Positions 46,560 through 55,913 of a DNA stretch of 64,000 nt are shown piece after piece; the stretch's first letter is position 1, and the number at the start of each line of letters is the position of its first letter. A model generated the notes under the pieces. It worked only from the letters and a program-made list of their open reading frames with translations, ran no database searches and was not told the DNA's origin. The DNA comes from Burkholderia sp. HI2500. Its GTDB lineage: Bacteria > Pseudomonadota > Gammaproteobacteria > Burkholderiales > Burkholderiaceae. The DNA is taken from positions 186,001 to 250,000 of the forward strand of contig NZ_NKFL01000006.1 in assembly GCF_002223055.1 (NCBI RefSeq), written 5' to 3'. A program made the translations under genes and the position numbers.

Positions 46560-48485
46560 ATGAACCCGTCCTTCCTCATTACCGCCCTGTTGTGGCTGTC
46601 GGTGGCGGGGCTCGCATTCGCGGTCGCGAAGCGCTCGTCCTACTGGCGTCTGGGCCGGGCCACCGCGCCCGGCTCGTTCGGCGTCGCGAACCTGTTCGCG
46701 ATCCCGAAGCGCTACTTCGTCGACCTGCACCACGTGGTCGCCCGTGATCCGTACATCGCGAAGACGCACGTCGCGACGGCCGGCGGCGCGATCGGCGCGC
46801 TCGCGCTGGTGTTCATCAACTACGGCCTCGCGATCTACTCGCCGTGGCTCGACAAGCTGATCTTCCTCGCGGCGCTCGCGATGCTGGTCGGCGCGGTGTT
46901 CGTGTGGCGCCGGCGTGCGGCCAAGGACGTGCCGGCCCGCCTGTCGCGCGGCCCGTGGAATACGCTGCCCTGGTTGCTCGGCTCGTTCGCGCTCGGCCTC
47001 GTGCTGTTCATGCTGGTGCCGACCGGCGCGATGTCGGGCGCGTTCGCGGTGCTCTGCGCCGTGCTGATCGGTGTCGGCGCCTTCACGATGACGGTCGGCG
47101 CCGCGAAGGGCGGCCCGATGAAGCATGCGATCGCAGGCCTCCTGCACCTGGCCTTCCATCCGCGCCAGGAACGCTTCGCGGCCACCCGCGACTCGTTCAC
47201 GGGCAACGGTACGGCCACGCCGCCGACCGCGCTGAAGCTGCCGGACATCGAGCATCAGGAGTACGGCGTCGAGAAGCCGGTCGAATTCCGCTGGAACCAG
47301 CTGCTGAGCTTCGACGCGTGCGTGCAGTGCGGCAAGTGCGAAGCCGCGTGCCCCGCGTTCGCGTCGGGCCAGCCGCTGAACCCGAAGAAGCTGATCCAGG
47401 ATCTGGTCGTCGGGATGGCGGGCGGCACCGATGCGGCGTACGCGGGCAGCCCGTCGCCGGGCCTCGCGGTCGGCCAGCATCGCGGCGAGCCGAACGGCCC
47501 GATCGTGTCGGGTCTGATCGAAGAGCAGACGCTGTGGTCGTGCACCACCTGCCGCGCGTGCGTGCAGGAATGCCCGATGCTGATCGAGCACGTCGACGCG
47601 ATCGTCGACATGCGCCGCAACCGCACGCTCGTGCACGGCACGGTGCCGGGCAAGGGCCAGGAAGTGCTCGCGAACCTGCGCGAGACGGGCACGATGGGCG
47701 GCTACGACACGGCCGCGCGCTACGACTGGTCGGTCGACCTGAGCGCACCGGTCGCGCAACCGGGCAAGCCGGTCGACGTGCTGTTCGTTGCAGGTGAAGG
47801 CGCGTTCGACATGCGCTACCAGCGCACGCTGCGCGCGTTCGTCAAGGTGCTGAACAAGGCGGGTGTCGACTACGCGGTGCTCGGTTCGACCGAGACCGAC
47901 ACGGGCGATGTCGCCCGCCGGCTCGGCGACGAAGCGACGTTCCAGCAGATGGCGAAGCGCCTGATCGGCACGCTCGGCACGCTGTCGTACCAGCAGATCG
48001 TGACGGCCGACCCGCACGTGATGCACAGCCTGCGCAACGAATACCGTGCGCTCGGGCTGCGCGTGACGGTCAAGCACCACACGACTTTCCTCGCCGAACT
48101 CGCCGACAGCGGCAAGATCGCGCCGAAGGCCGTCGAAGCGCTGCAGGACAAGCGGACCACGTATCACGATCCGTGCTACCTCGGCCGCTACAACGGCGAG
48201 ACGGACGCGCCGCGCAAGCTGCTGAAGACGATCGGCATCCAGGTCGTCGAGATGGAGCGCAACGGCATGCGCGGCCGCTGCTGCGGCGGTGGCGGCGGTG
48301 CGCCGCTGACCGACATCCCCGGCAAGCAGCGCATTCCCGACATCCGCATCGCCGACGCCCGCACGATCGGCGCGGACGTGGTCGCGGTTGCCTGCCCGAA
48401 CTGCACGGCGATGCTCGAAGGCGTCGTGGGCCCGCGCCCCGACGTGCTCGACGTGGCCGAACTCGTTGCCGCCTCGCTGGAGTGA
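46560..48485 (+). CDS. dgcB: Membrane iron-sulfur electron carrier DgcB
   Basis: DgcB (641 residues) carries electrons from dimethylglycine oxidation to the respiratory chain. The N-terminal half has about five membrane spans. Two 4Fe-4S motifs follow: CVQCGKCEAACP near 254 and CTTCRACVQECP near 327. Two CCG-type domains end the protein (HDPCYLGRYNG near 541, RGRCCGGGGG near 575, ACPNCTAML near 612). It resembles heterodisulfide-reductase/GlpC-like subunits. It begins 3 bp after dgcA and is followed by two ETF subunits, so ETF is the likely partner. Confidence 0.92.
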   Translation: MNPSFLITALLWLSVAGLAFAVAKRSSYWRLGRATAPGSFGVANLFAIPKRYFVDLHHVVARDPYIAKTHVATAGGAIGALALVFINYGLAIYSPWLDKLIFLAALAMLVGAVFVWRRRAAKDVPARLSRGPWNTLPWLLGSFALGLVLFMLVPTGAMSGAFAVLCAVLIGVGAFTMTVGAAKGGPMKHAIAGLLHLAFHPRQERFAATRDSFTGNGTATPPTALKLPDIEHQEYGVEKPVEFRWNQLLSFDACVQCGKCEAACPAFASGQPLNPKKLIQDLVVGMAGGTDAAYAGSPSPGLAVGQHRGEPNGPIVSGLIEEQTLWSCTTCRACVQECPMLIEHVDAIVDMRRNRTLVHGTVPGKGQEVLANLRETGTMGGYDTAARYDWSVDLSAPVAQPGKPVDVLFVAGEGAFDMRYQRTLRAFVKVLNKAGVDYAVLGSTETDTGDVARRLGDEATFQQMAKRLIGTLGTLSYQQIVTADPHVMHSLRNEYRALGLRVTVKHHTTFLAELADSGKIAPKAVEALQDKRTTYHDPCYLGRYNGETDAPRKLLKTIGIQVVEMERNGMRGRCCGGGGGAPLTDIPGKQRIPDIRIADARTIGADVVAVACPNCTAMLEGVVGPRPDVLDVAELVAASLE

Positions 48486-48489
48486 ATCG

Positions 48490-49659
48490 ATGAACACGAT
48501 CAAGCGAATCGATCCGCGCCGGCCGTTCATCATCACGGCCGCCGGCCTGAAGCGCATCACGCTCGGCGAGGAAGGCAGCGCCGATGCGAACGCCGTGCAC
48601 GGGTTCGCGCATGGTCATGGCGCAGCGGCCGCGAAGCCGCGCCGCGCGGTGCAGGATCCGAAGCACGTGATGCTGGTGGTCGCGCACAGTGAACGCGGCG
48701 CGCTCGACGATCATTCGCGGCAGGCGATCGCCGCCGCCGCATTGCTCGCCGATGCGCAGACCGAAGTCGCGCTGCTCGCGTTCGGCGAGCTGAAGGACGA
48801 CGTGGCCGAACTGGGCGTCGACAAGCTGCTGGAACTCGCCGGCTTCGATCGGCGTACGTTCGACCCTGAAAGCGAATTGCAAGCGCTGCAGGCCTGCGTG
48901 GCGGCGCTCGCACCGAAACACGTGTTCGTGCCCGACAACGCGACGGGCGACGGTGATCTCGGCCGGCGCTACGCGGCGGCCGCCGGCGCGAGCGTCGCGA
49001 CCCACGTCGTCGAGATCGATGCGAAGCACGTCGGCGCGTATGCGCAGGCCGGGCGCGCGTTTGCCACCCGTGCGCTGCCCGACGTGATCCTGCTCGCGCA
49101 GAACGCGGTCGACGCGAAGCTGCCGTTCGTCGGTACGGGCGAACGGCTGGCCGCCGACTTCATCCGCCCGGCGCACGACGCCGCGCAACCATACCGCGAT
49201 CTCGGCCTCGACGAAATCGACGCGGCCCAGGTCGCGCTCGAGGAAGCCGATTTCATCGTATCGGCCGGCAACGGCGTGTCCGACATCGGCGCGTTCGAGC
49301 GGCTGGCCGGCGCATTCGGCGCGGCGATCGGCGCAAGCCGCGTCGCGGTCGACAACGGCCACTTCACGCGCGACAAGCAGGTCGGTGCGACCGGCAAGAC
49401 GGTCGAGGCGAGCGTCTACATCGCGTTCGGCATCTCGGGCGCGGTGCAGCACCTGCAGGGGATCAAGGATTGCCGCCACGTGATCGCGGTGAACCTCGAC
49501 GGCAGCGCGCCGATCGCGAAGCGCGCGAACCTGACGGTGGTCGGCGACGCGCAGGGCACGATTGCCGCACTGATCGAACAGGTGCAGGCCGCGCGCGCCG
49601 CGCGTGGCGAATCGCCGGCCGCGGTCGGCACCCGTGAACCGGAAGGAGTCGCTGCATGA
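48490..49659 (+). CDS. Electron transfer flavoprotein, alpha-type subunit
   Basis: This 389-residue FixB/EtfA-like subunit has an extended N-terminus containing a His-rich stretch (HGFAHGHG near 37-44). The C-terminal FAD domain has VSAGNGVSDIGAFERLAG near 257-274, VGATGKTVEASVYIAFGISG near 298-317 and AVNLDGSAPIAKRANLTVVG near 333-352, the normal ETF-alpha motifs. It should accept electrons from dimethylglycine oxidation together with the beta-type subunit, with which it overlaps by 4 nt. The ATG at 48490 follows the dgcB stop by 4 bp. Confidence 0.9.
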   Translation: MNTIKRIDPRRPFIITAAGLKRITLGEEGSADANAVHGFAHGHGAAAAKPRRAVQDPKHVMLVVAHSERGALDDHSRQAIAAAALLADAQTEVALLAFGELKDDVAELGVDKLLELAGFDRRTFDPESELQALQACVAALAPKHVFVPDNATGDGDLGRRYAAAAGASVATHVVEIDAKHVGAYAQAGRAFATRALPDVILLAQNAVDAKLPFVGTGERLAADFIRPAHDAAQPYRDLGLDEIDAAQVALEEADFIVSAGNGVSDIGAFERLAGAFGAAIGASRVAVDNGHFTRDKQVGATGKTVEASVYIAFGISGAVQHLQGIKDCRHVIAVNLDGSAPIAKRANLTVVGDAQGTIAALIEQVQAARAARGESPAAVGTREPEGVAA

Positions 49660-50441
49660 ACGCCCCCCGCCAGTTGCAACGCATCGCGGTGCTCGTGTCC
49701 GTCGGCCGCCATCCGGTCAGCGGTGTCGCGCGCTATAGCCGCAACGACGCGGCCGCGCTCGAAACCGGCCGCCAGCTCGCGGAGCGGCATCGCGCGAAGC
49801 TCGACGTGATCCATGCGGGCGACCCCGCGAATGCGGCGCTTGCCGAATATCTCGCGCTCGGCGCCCGGGAGGTCGAGGTGCTGGCCTGCCGCGACGGCGA
49901 CGACGCCGTGCATGCGCTCGCCGCGCGCGTCGAGAGCTACGACCTCGTGCTGACCGGCACGCGCGCCGAGGGCGCGTACGACACCGGCATGCTGCCGTAT
50001 CGCGTCGCCGCGGTGCTCGGCTATCCGCTGGTGGGTTCGGCCGTCGACGTGACGATCGAAGGCGGTCGCGTGGCCGTCCGGCAATTTTTGCCGAAGGGGC
50101 TGCGGCGGCGTGTCGACGCGGCGCTGCCGGCCGTCGTCGCCGTCCATCCGCTTGCCAATGCCGAGCCGCGCTATGCGTATGCGCGGCTGCGCGCCGGCGC
50201 GATCCGGCCGGCGCTCGCGGCGCCCGGCGCGGACGCCGACGCGGCCGCGTGGAAGGTCGGCCCGATCGAGCGTAAACCCGTAAAGCTGGTCGCTGCCGAG
50301 AAGCGCTCCGGGCATGCCCGGATGCTGTCCGCGACGACGACCGAAAGCCGTGGCGGCAACGTCGTAAATGAAGGGAGTTCGGTCGAAAAAGCACAAGTGA
50401 TCCTCGCGTATTTGCGCGAGCATCAGCTCATCGACTACTGA
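49656..50441 (+). CDS. Electron transfer flavoprotein, beta-type subunit
   Basis: This is a 261-residue EtfB/FixA-like subunit. AVLVSVGRHPVSGVARYSRN near 11-30 and the YDLVLTGTRAEGAYDTG region near 105-121 fit the AMP/nucleotide-binding ETF-beta fold. YPLVGSAVDVTI near 130 also matches. It ends with a coiled C-terminal segment (EKAQVILAYLREHQLIDY) that may dock a partner. The start codon overlaps the alpha-type gene (ATGA). Specialised for this pathway rather than general beta-oxidation, by context. Confidence 0.88.
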   Translation: MNAPRQLQRIAVLVSVGRHPVSGVARYSRNDAAALETGRQLAERHRAKLDVIHAGDPANAALAEYLALGAREVEVLACRDGDDAVHALAARVESYDLVLTGTRAEGAYDTGMLPYRVAAVLGYPLVGSAVDVTIEGGRVAVRQFLPKGLRRRVDAALPAVVAVHPLANAEPRYAYARLRAGAIRPALAAPGADADAAAWKVGPIERKPVKLVAAEKRSGHARMLSATTTESRGGNVVNEGSSVEKAQVILAYLREHQLIDY

Positions 50442-50493
50442 TTTTGATGCCTGTCGGCAAGAACCCAGGGATGCAAGGAATCCGGAGCAAACG

Positions 50494-51735
50494 ATGAAAG
50501 TATCGGCAGACATTCGTGCATTGATCGAGCGGCGCAAGGAAGGGCACAGCCTCGAAGCGCCGTTCTACACGAGCGAGGACATCTTCGCGCTCGACATGGA
50601 GGCGATTTTCCGCCAGCACTGGATCCAGGTGGCGGTCGAGCCGGACATTCCGGAGCCGGGCGACTACGTGACCGTGGAACTGGGGAGCGATTCGATCCTG
50701 ATCGTGCGCGACGACGACATGGCGATCCGCGCGTTCCACAACGTGTGCCGTCACCGCGGCGCGCGCCTGTGCAATGAAGACAAAGGCTCGGTCGGCAACA
50801 TCGTGTGCCCGTACCACAGCTGGACCTACAACCTGACGGGCCAGTTGATGTTCGCCGAGCACATGGGCGAGAAGTTCGACCGCTGCAAGCACAGCCTGAA
50901 GTCGGTGCACGTCGAGAACCTCGCGGGCCTGATCTTCGTCTGCCTCGCCGACGAGCCGCCCGCCGACTTCGCGCAGCTGCGCGCCGAGATGGAGCCGTAC
51001 CTGCTGCCGCACGATCTGCCGAACACGAAGATCGCCGCGCAGGTCGACATCATCGAGGAAGGCAACTGGAAGCTCACGATGGAGAACAACCGCGAGTGCT
51101 ATCACTGCGTCGCGAACCATCCGGAGCTCACCATCTCGCTGTACGAATACGGCTTCGGCTACCAGCGCTCCGACGCGAACGCCGAAGGCATGGACGCGTT
51201 CGCGGAAACCTGCGTGCGGCGCGGCAAGGAGTGGGCCGAGATGGGCCTGCCGTCCGAGGAGATCGAGAAGCTGCTCGACGTGACGGGCTTCCGCACGCAG
51301 CGCCTGCCGCTCGATCGCCACGGCGAATCGCAGACGCTCGATGCGAAGGTCGCATCGAAGAAGCTGCTCGGCGGCTTCGACAAGGCCGACCTAGGCGGGC
51401 TGTCGTTCTGGACGCAGCCGAACTCGTGGCACCACTTCATGAGCGATCACATCGTGACGTTCTCGGTGATCCCGCTGTCGGCCGGCAAGACGCTCGTGCG
51501 CACGAAGTGGCTCGTGCACAAGGACGCGAAGGAAGGCATCGACTACGACGTGAAGAACCTCACGGCCGTGTGGAACGCGACCAACGACCAGGATCGCGCG
51601 CTCGTCGAATTCTCGCAGCGCGGCGCGACCAGCAGCGCGTACGAGCCGGGCCCGTATTCGCCGTTCACGGAAGGTCTCGTCGAAAAATTCTCGGCCTGGT
51701 ACATCGGCCGGCTCGCCGAAAAAACCGGCGCGTAG
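50494..51735 (+). CDS. gbcA: Glycine betaine monooxygenase, Rieske oxygenase subunit
   Basis: GbcA is a 413-residue Rieske non-heme iron oxygenase that demethylates glycine betaine to dimethylglycine, releasing formaldehyde. The Rieske 2Fe-2S ligands are visible: CRH at 85-87 and CPYH at 105-108. The mononuclear iron site has ENNRECYHCVANH near 197-209 (His204 and His209), with a carboxylate near 359 (NDQDRA). The length is usual for the family. CGGAG precedes the ATG. It is co-directional with gbcB 29 bp downstream and with the dgc genes upstream. Confidence 0.93.
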   Translation: MKVSADIRALIERRKEGHSLEAPFYTSEDIFALDMEAIFRQHWIQVAVEPDIPEPGDYVTVELGSDSILIVRDDDMAIRAFHNVCRHRGARLCNEDKGSVGNIVCPYHSWTYNLTGQLMFAEHMGEKFDRCKHSLKSVHVENLAGLIFVCLADEPPADFAQLRAEMEPYLLPHDLPNTKIAAQVDIIEEGNWKLTMENNRECYHCVANHPELTISLYEYGFGYQRSDANAEGMDAFAETCVRRGKEWAEMGLPSEEIEKLLDVTGFRTQRLPLDRHGESQTLDAKVASKKLLGGFDKADLGGLSFWTQPNSWHHFMSDHIVTFSVIPLSAGKTLVRTKWLVHKDAKEGIDYDVKNLTAVWNATNDQDRALVEFSQRGATSSAYEPGPYSPFTEGLVEKFSAWYIGRLAEKTGA

Positions 51736-51764
51736 TACCCAGAAGCGGACAAGCGGAGCAAGAC

Positions 51765-52919
51765 ATGATGCGAGATGCGGCCAACTTCGAGCCGACGGAC
51801 AGCCGGGTGACGCGCCCGGCGTTCTGGAACGCCCTTCCCGAGCGCTGGACGAGCGACGTCGAGGAAACGCTGGTGTGCTGCCACGTGCGGCAGGAAACGC
51901 ACGACGTGAAGAGTTTCTTCTTCCGTTCGCCGCAGGGCCGCTCGTTCTCGTTCGAGCCCGGGCAGTTCCTCACGCTCGAGCTCGACATCGACGGCGAAAC
52001 GATCAATCGCTGCTACACGATCTCGTCGTCGCCCGCGCGGCCGCACACGGTGTCGATCACGGTGAAGCGCGTGCCGGGCGGCAAGGTGTCGAACTGGCTG
52101 CACGACAACCTGCAGCCGGGCGCCGCGGTGCGCGTGCTCGGCCCGGCCGGCGAATTCACGTGCGCACGGCATCCGGCGCGCAAGTACCTGTTCCTGTCGG
52201 CCGGCTCGGGCGTCACGCCGCTGATGTCGATGAGCCGCGCGCACCATGATCTCGCGGAGGATCGCGACATCCTGTTCGTGCACAGCGCGCGCACGCCGGA
52301 CGACATCATCTTCGCGCGCGAGCTCGACCTGATCGCGTCGAACCACACGAATTTCCGCACGTCGTTCGTCGTCGAGCGCGTCGGCGCCCGCACCAACTGG
52401 CCGGGCGTCACGGGCTTCCTGACGCTGCCGCTGCTGAAGCTGATCGCACCGGATTTCATGGAGCGCGAAATCTTCACGTGCGGCCCCGCGCCGTACATGA
52501 AGGCCGTGCGCGACCTGCTCGACGAAGCCGGCTTCGATCGCAAGCAGTATCACGAGGAAAGCTTCTCGTTCGAAACGCTTGCCGAAACCGCAAGCGACGA
52601 ATTGCTCGCCGATCTCGCCCCGCTGGCCGACGGCGCCGACACCGACACCGCAACGAAGCAGTACACGGTCAGCTTCGCGAAGAGCAATCGCGAGATTTCG
52701 TGCGGCTCGGAGCAGCACGTGCTGGATGCGGCGCGCCAGTCGGGCGTGCGGCTGCCGGCCTCGTGCACGCAGGGCATGTGCGGCACCTGCAAGGTGAAGC
52801 TCGTGTCGGGGCAGGTTGAAATGAAGCACAACGGCGGCATCCGCCAGCGCGAGATCGACCAGGGGATGGTGCTGCTGTGCTGCAGCAAGCCGCTGTCGGA
52901 TCTCGTGATCGACAAGTAG
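51765..52919 (+). CDS. gbcB: Glycine betaine monooxygenase, reductase subunit
   Basis: GbcB (384 residues) passes electrons from NAD(P)H to GbcA. The FAD domain has INRCYTISSSPARP near 83-96, the NAD domain has YLFLSAGSGVTPLMSMSRAH near 141-160 and FTCGPAPYMKAVRDLL near 236, and a C-terminal plant-type 2Fe-2S ferredoxin has SCTQGMCGTCKVKLVSG near 331 with a final Cys in LLCCSKP. I chose the first ATG (51765) with GGAG 6 nt upstream. A second ATG follows immediately. Confidence 0.93.
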   Translation: MMRDAANFEPTDSRVTRPAFWNALPERWTSDVEETLVCCHVRQETHDVKSFFFRSPQGRSFSFEPGQFLTLELDIDGETINRCYTISSSPARPHTVSITVKRVPGGKVSNWLHDNLQPGAAVRVLGPAGEFTCARHPARKYLFLSAGSGVTPLMSMSRAHHDLAEDRDILFVHSARTPDDIIFARELDLIASNHTNFRTSFVVERVGARTNWPGVTGFLTLPLLKLIAPDFMEREIFTCGPAPYMKAVRDLLDEAGFDRKQYHEESFSFETLAETASDELLADLAPLADGADTDTATKQYTVSFAKSNREISCGSEQHVLDAARQSGVRLPASCTQGMCGTCKVKLVSGQVEMKHNGGIRQREIDQGMVLLCCSKPLSDLVIDK

Positions 52920-53053
52920 TCGCAACACGCCATCGGCTGCCCGGGCGCGTCGCGTCCGGACAAGCATCCGTCGGAAAACAACGATACCGCGGATTTGTGG
53001 TTGAAGAACCTAGAGAGGCAACGCGCACGGTGCGCATATCAAGGAGATCGACC

Positions 53054-53917
53054 ATGAAGCTGTTCGGAAAACTGTTGTGGACCGGCGCACTGTCGGCCAT
53101 GGTGGCGCTGAGCGCGTCCGCACTTGCCGATACGAAGCCCACGCTGAAGATCGGTTACGTCGAAGGCTGGGACGACAGCGTGGCGACGTCGAACGTCGCG
53201 GCGCGCGTGATCGAGAAGAAGCTCGGCTACGAAGTGAAGCTCGTGCCGGTCGCTGCCGGGATCATGTGGCAGGGCGTCGCGCGCGGTGATCTCGATGCGA
53301 CGCTGTCCGCGTGGCTGCCGGTCACGCACGGCTCGTACTGGGATGAATACAAGGCCAAGGTCGTCGACCTCGGCGCGAATTTCCCGGATGCAAAGATCGG
53401 CCTGATCGTGCCCGCCTACGTGAAGGCGAAGAGCATCGACGACCTGAACGCGGAGAAGGGCAGCTTCGGCGGCCGGATCGTCGGCATCGATGCCGGTGCC
53501 GGCGTGATGCGCAAGACCGACGACGCGATCAAGAGCTACGGGCTGAACTACACGCTGATGCCGAGCTCGGGCAGCGCGATGACGGCCGAGCTGTCGCGTT
53601 CGGTCAATGCGAGCAAGCCGGTGATCGTGACGGGCTGGGCGCCGCACTGGATGTTCGCGAAGTGGAAGCTGCGCTTCCTCGAGGATCCGAAGAAGGTGTT
53701 CGGCGGCGCGGAGCACGTCGACAGCGTCGTGAATCCGGGGCTCGAAACGAAGGCGAAGCCGGTGGTCGCGTTCCTGAAGAAATTCCAGTGGAAGCCGGGT
53801 GAAATCGACAGCGTGATGCTGGCGATCCAGAACGGCTCGAAGCCGGAAGCAGCCGCCGATGCGTGGATTGCAGCCCATGCGGATCGCGTGAATGCATGGA
53901 CGGAAGGCGTGCAGTAA
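53054..53917 (+). CDS. Betaine/choline-type ABC substrate-binding protein
   Basis: This is a 287-residue periplasmic binding protein of the OpuAC family. The signal peptide covers residues 1-25 (ending ALA). The mature protein starts KPTLKIGYVEGWDDSVATS; aromatic residues that could box a quaternary amine occur in YVEGWDD, IMWQG, SAWLPVTHGSYW and TGWAPHW. No permease or ATPase gene lies nearby, so it probably serves a transporter encoded elsewhere. It is 134 bp after gbcB with AAGGAG before the ATG, and is likely part of the same regulon. A terminator follows. Confidence 0.88.
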   Translation: MKLFGKLLWTGALSAMVALSASALADTKPTLKIGYVEGWDDSVATSNVAARVIEKKLGYEVKLVPVAAGIMWQGVARGDLDATLSAWLPVTHGSYWDEYKAKVVDLGANFPDAKIGLIVPAYVKAKSIDDLNAEKGSFGGRIVGIDAGAGVMRKTDDAIKSYGLNYTLMPSSGSAMTAELSRSVNASKPVIVTGWAPHWMFAKWKLRFLEDPKKVFGGAEHVDSVVNPGLETKAKPVVAFLKKFQWKPGEIDSVMLAIQNGSKPEAAADAWIAAHADRVNAWTEGVQ

Positions 53918-53957
53918 GCCGGCAGTGAATCGCCTCGATAACTAGATGAAGAGACAG

Positions 53958-54027
53958 TCCGGGAAAGGTCGGTAGTAATGCGAAATAATTGCACTGCGAC
54001 ACGACCTTATCCCGGAATTATTTTTTT
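53958..54027 (+). terminator. Intrinsic terminator with a long apical loop
   Basis: TCCGGGAAAGGTCG (53958-53971) pairs with CGACCTT-A-TCCCGGA (54002-54016), with one bulged A and a loop of about 30 nt, then ATTATTTTTTT. It ends the binding-protein transcript. The large loop and the position 70 nt before the APC permease start leave open a regulatory role. Confidence 0.75.
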
Positions 54028-54096
54028 GATTCTGCAGAAAAGTGCGTAAGTTGTTACACTAGCGCCCTTGTGCGGAGTCATCACAGGAGGAATTGG

Positions 54097-55752
54097 ATGA
54101 GTCAGGCAGGACTGCGTGCGAATCGCACCAGTGATGTTGAGGCAACCATCTCACATGATTCGCCGGGCCACACGCTGCATCGTGGCCTGACTTGGAAAGA
54201 CGCTTTTTGGGTAACGAGCGGCGTGCCGGCAGGCGTGCTGTTCACGATCGGCGGCGTATGCGCGACGATCGGCCAGCCCGCGTGGGCGATCTGGATCGCC
54301 GCGATCACGATGGGGCTGGTTCAAAGCGCGACTTATGCGGAAATATCGGGGCTATTTCCCCATAAATCGGGCGGCGCGTCCGTATATGGCGCGATCGGCT
54401 GGGTCCGTTACAGCAAGCTGATTGCCCCGGTTTCCGTGTGGTGCAACTGGCTCGCGTGGTCGCCGATGCTCGCGCTCGGCTGCGGCCTCGCGGCGAGCTA
54501 TGCGCTCACGAGTCTCTTTCCCGCCGATGCGGCGGTGCTGCACTGGCAGCTCAAGGTTGCGGACCTCGGGTTCATCAAGCCGGGTCTGTCCCTGCGGATC
54601 AATGCGACGTTCATCATCGCGACGATCCTGCTTCTCATTACGTTCAAGCTTCAGCACAGCGGTGCATCGAAGGCTGCGCGTACGCAGCGCATTCTCGGCA
54701 TCGCGTCGCTCACGCCGCTGTTGATCGTCGGCATCGTGCCGTTCGTCACGGGCGACGTGCCGATGTCGAACCTGCTCCCGCTGCTGCCGCTCGGTCACGA
54801 CGCGCACGGCAATCTCACGGCCGCGACGTTCGGCTCGTGGAACGGGCAAGGCGTCACGATGGCGCTCGGTGCGATGTTCATGGCCGGCTGGGCGTCGTAT
54901 GGCTTCGAGACGGCCGTCTGCTACACGCGTGAATTCCGTGACCCGCGTCGCGATACCGCCAAGGCGATCTTCTGGTCGGGCGCACTGTGCCTCGTCGTGA
55001 TGACGCTCGTGCCGATGGCGTTCCAGGGCGCGCTCGGCACGCAGGCGATGCTCGATCCGTCGATCGGCGACGGCACCGGCGTCGCGGCCGCGATGGCGAA
55101 GATCGTCGGCGGTGGCGCGTGGGTCGCGAATGCGGTCGTCGTGATGCTGATGCTGTCGATCCTGCTGATCGTGATGACGTCGATGATGGGCTCGTCGCGT
55201 ACGCTGTACCAGGCATCGGTCGACGGCTGGCTGCCGAAGTACCTGTCGCACGTGAATGAGCACGGCTCGCCCACGCGCGCGATGTGGACCGATCTCGGCT
55301 TCAACCTCGTGTTGCTGATGATGTCGGACTACATGACGGTGCTGTCGATCTCGAACGTCTGCTACATGCTGTTCGTATTCCTGAATCTTCAGTCGGGCTG
55401 GATCCACCGGATGGATCGCGGCAACTGGGATCGGCCGTTCCGCTGCCCGACGTGGCTGCTCGTCGGCGGCGCGATCTGCGGGTATGCGAACCTCGTCTAT
55501 GTCGGCGCCGGTGCGAACCTGCAGGGCGACGGCACGCTGCGCAACGGGCTGATCGCGATGCTGCTGATCGTGCCGGTGTTCCTGTTCCGCCATTACTGGC
55601 AGGACCGCGGCCGGTTCCCCGCGCAGATGCAGCGCGACATGGAGCTCGAAGTGCCGAAGCGCGCGATGTGGCTGAACCTGATGCCTTACGTTGCGCTGGT
55701 TGGCGCGGGGCTGACGATCTGGCTGTCGTATTACTTCGCGTGGGTAAAGTGA
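54097..55752 (+). CDS. APC-family amino acid/amine permease
   Basis: This 551-residue inner-membrane transporter has about 12-14 hydrophobic spans. FWVTSGVPAGVLFTIGGVCA near 40-59 and the following AEISGLFPHKSGGASVYGA match the APC superfamily's first helix and loop (the G-S-G-like region and the SGGAxVY motif). The substrate is unknown, but the context suggests a betaine-pathway amine or amino acid such as sarcosine or dimethylglycine. The start at 54097 follows AGGAGG. It is separated from the binding-protein gene by a terminator and therefore has its own promoter. It converges on purU. Confidence 0.85.
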   Translation: MSQAGLRANRTSDVEATISHDSPGHTLHRGLTWKDAFWVTSGVPAGVLFTIGGVCATIGQPAWAIWIAAITMGLVQSATYAEISGLFPHKSGGASVYGAIGWVRYSKLIAPVSVWCNWLAWSPMLALGCGLAASYALTSLFPADAAVLHWQLKVADLGFIKPGLSLRINATFIIATILLLITFKLQHSGASKAARTQRILGIASLTPLLIVGIVPFVTGDVPMSNLLPLLPLGHDAHGNLTAATFGSWNGQGVTMALGAMFMAGWASYGFETAVCYTREFRDPRRDTAKAIFWSGALCLVVMTLVPMAFQGALGTQAMLDPSIGDGTGVAAAMAKIVGGGAWVANAVVVMLMLSILLIVMTSMMGSSRTLYQASVDGWLPKYLSHVNEHGSPTRAMWTDLGFNLVLLMMSDYMTVLSISNVCYMLFVFLNLQSGWIHRMDRGNWDRPFRCPTWLLVGGAICGYANLVYVGAGANLQGDGTLRNGLIAMLLIVPVFLFRHYWQDRGRFPAQMQRDMELEVPKRAMWLNLMPYVALVGAGLTIWLSYYFAWVK

Positions 55753-55841
55753 CGCGGTAGCGCACGCGCTGCGGCGCGCGGCGGCTCCGGAAACCGCACC
55801 CGGAGCGTCGCGTGGCGCATCGCGCGCAACGCGGCGACAAA

Positions 55842-55875
55842 AAAGGCTCGACCGGTACCTACCGGTCGAGCCTTT
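55842..55875. terminator. Bidirectional intrinsic terminator, APC permease / purU
   Basis: AAAGGCTCGACCGGTA and TACCGGTCGAGCCTTT are exact reverse complements with almost no spacer, so the stem closes on a small loop. The A-tract (from 55839) and T-tract flanks suit both convergent genes. Confidence 0.85.
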
Positions 55876-55913
55876 CTCGTTTCTGCCGCGTGTCGAACGC
55901 GACGCCTTTTCGC

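Noticed and set aside
44346..48560. A 1404-codon open frame on the minus strand opposite the dgc genes.
   Set aside because: It is the antisense shadow of dgcA and dgcB, produced by strong G/C third-position bias. Its product is rich in Arg, His and Asp with no domain, and the plus-strand genes carry all motifs.
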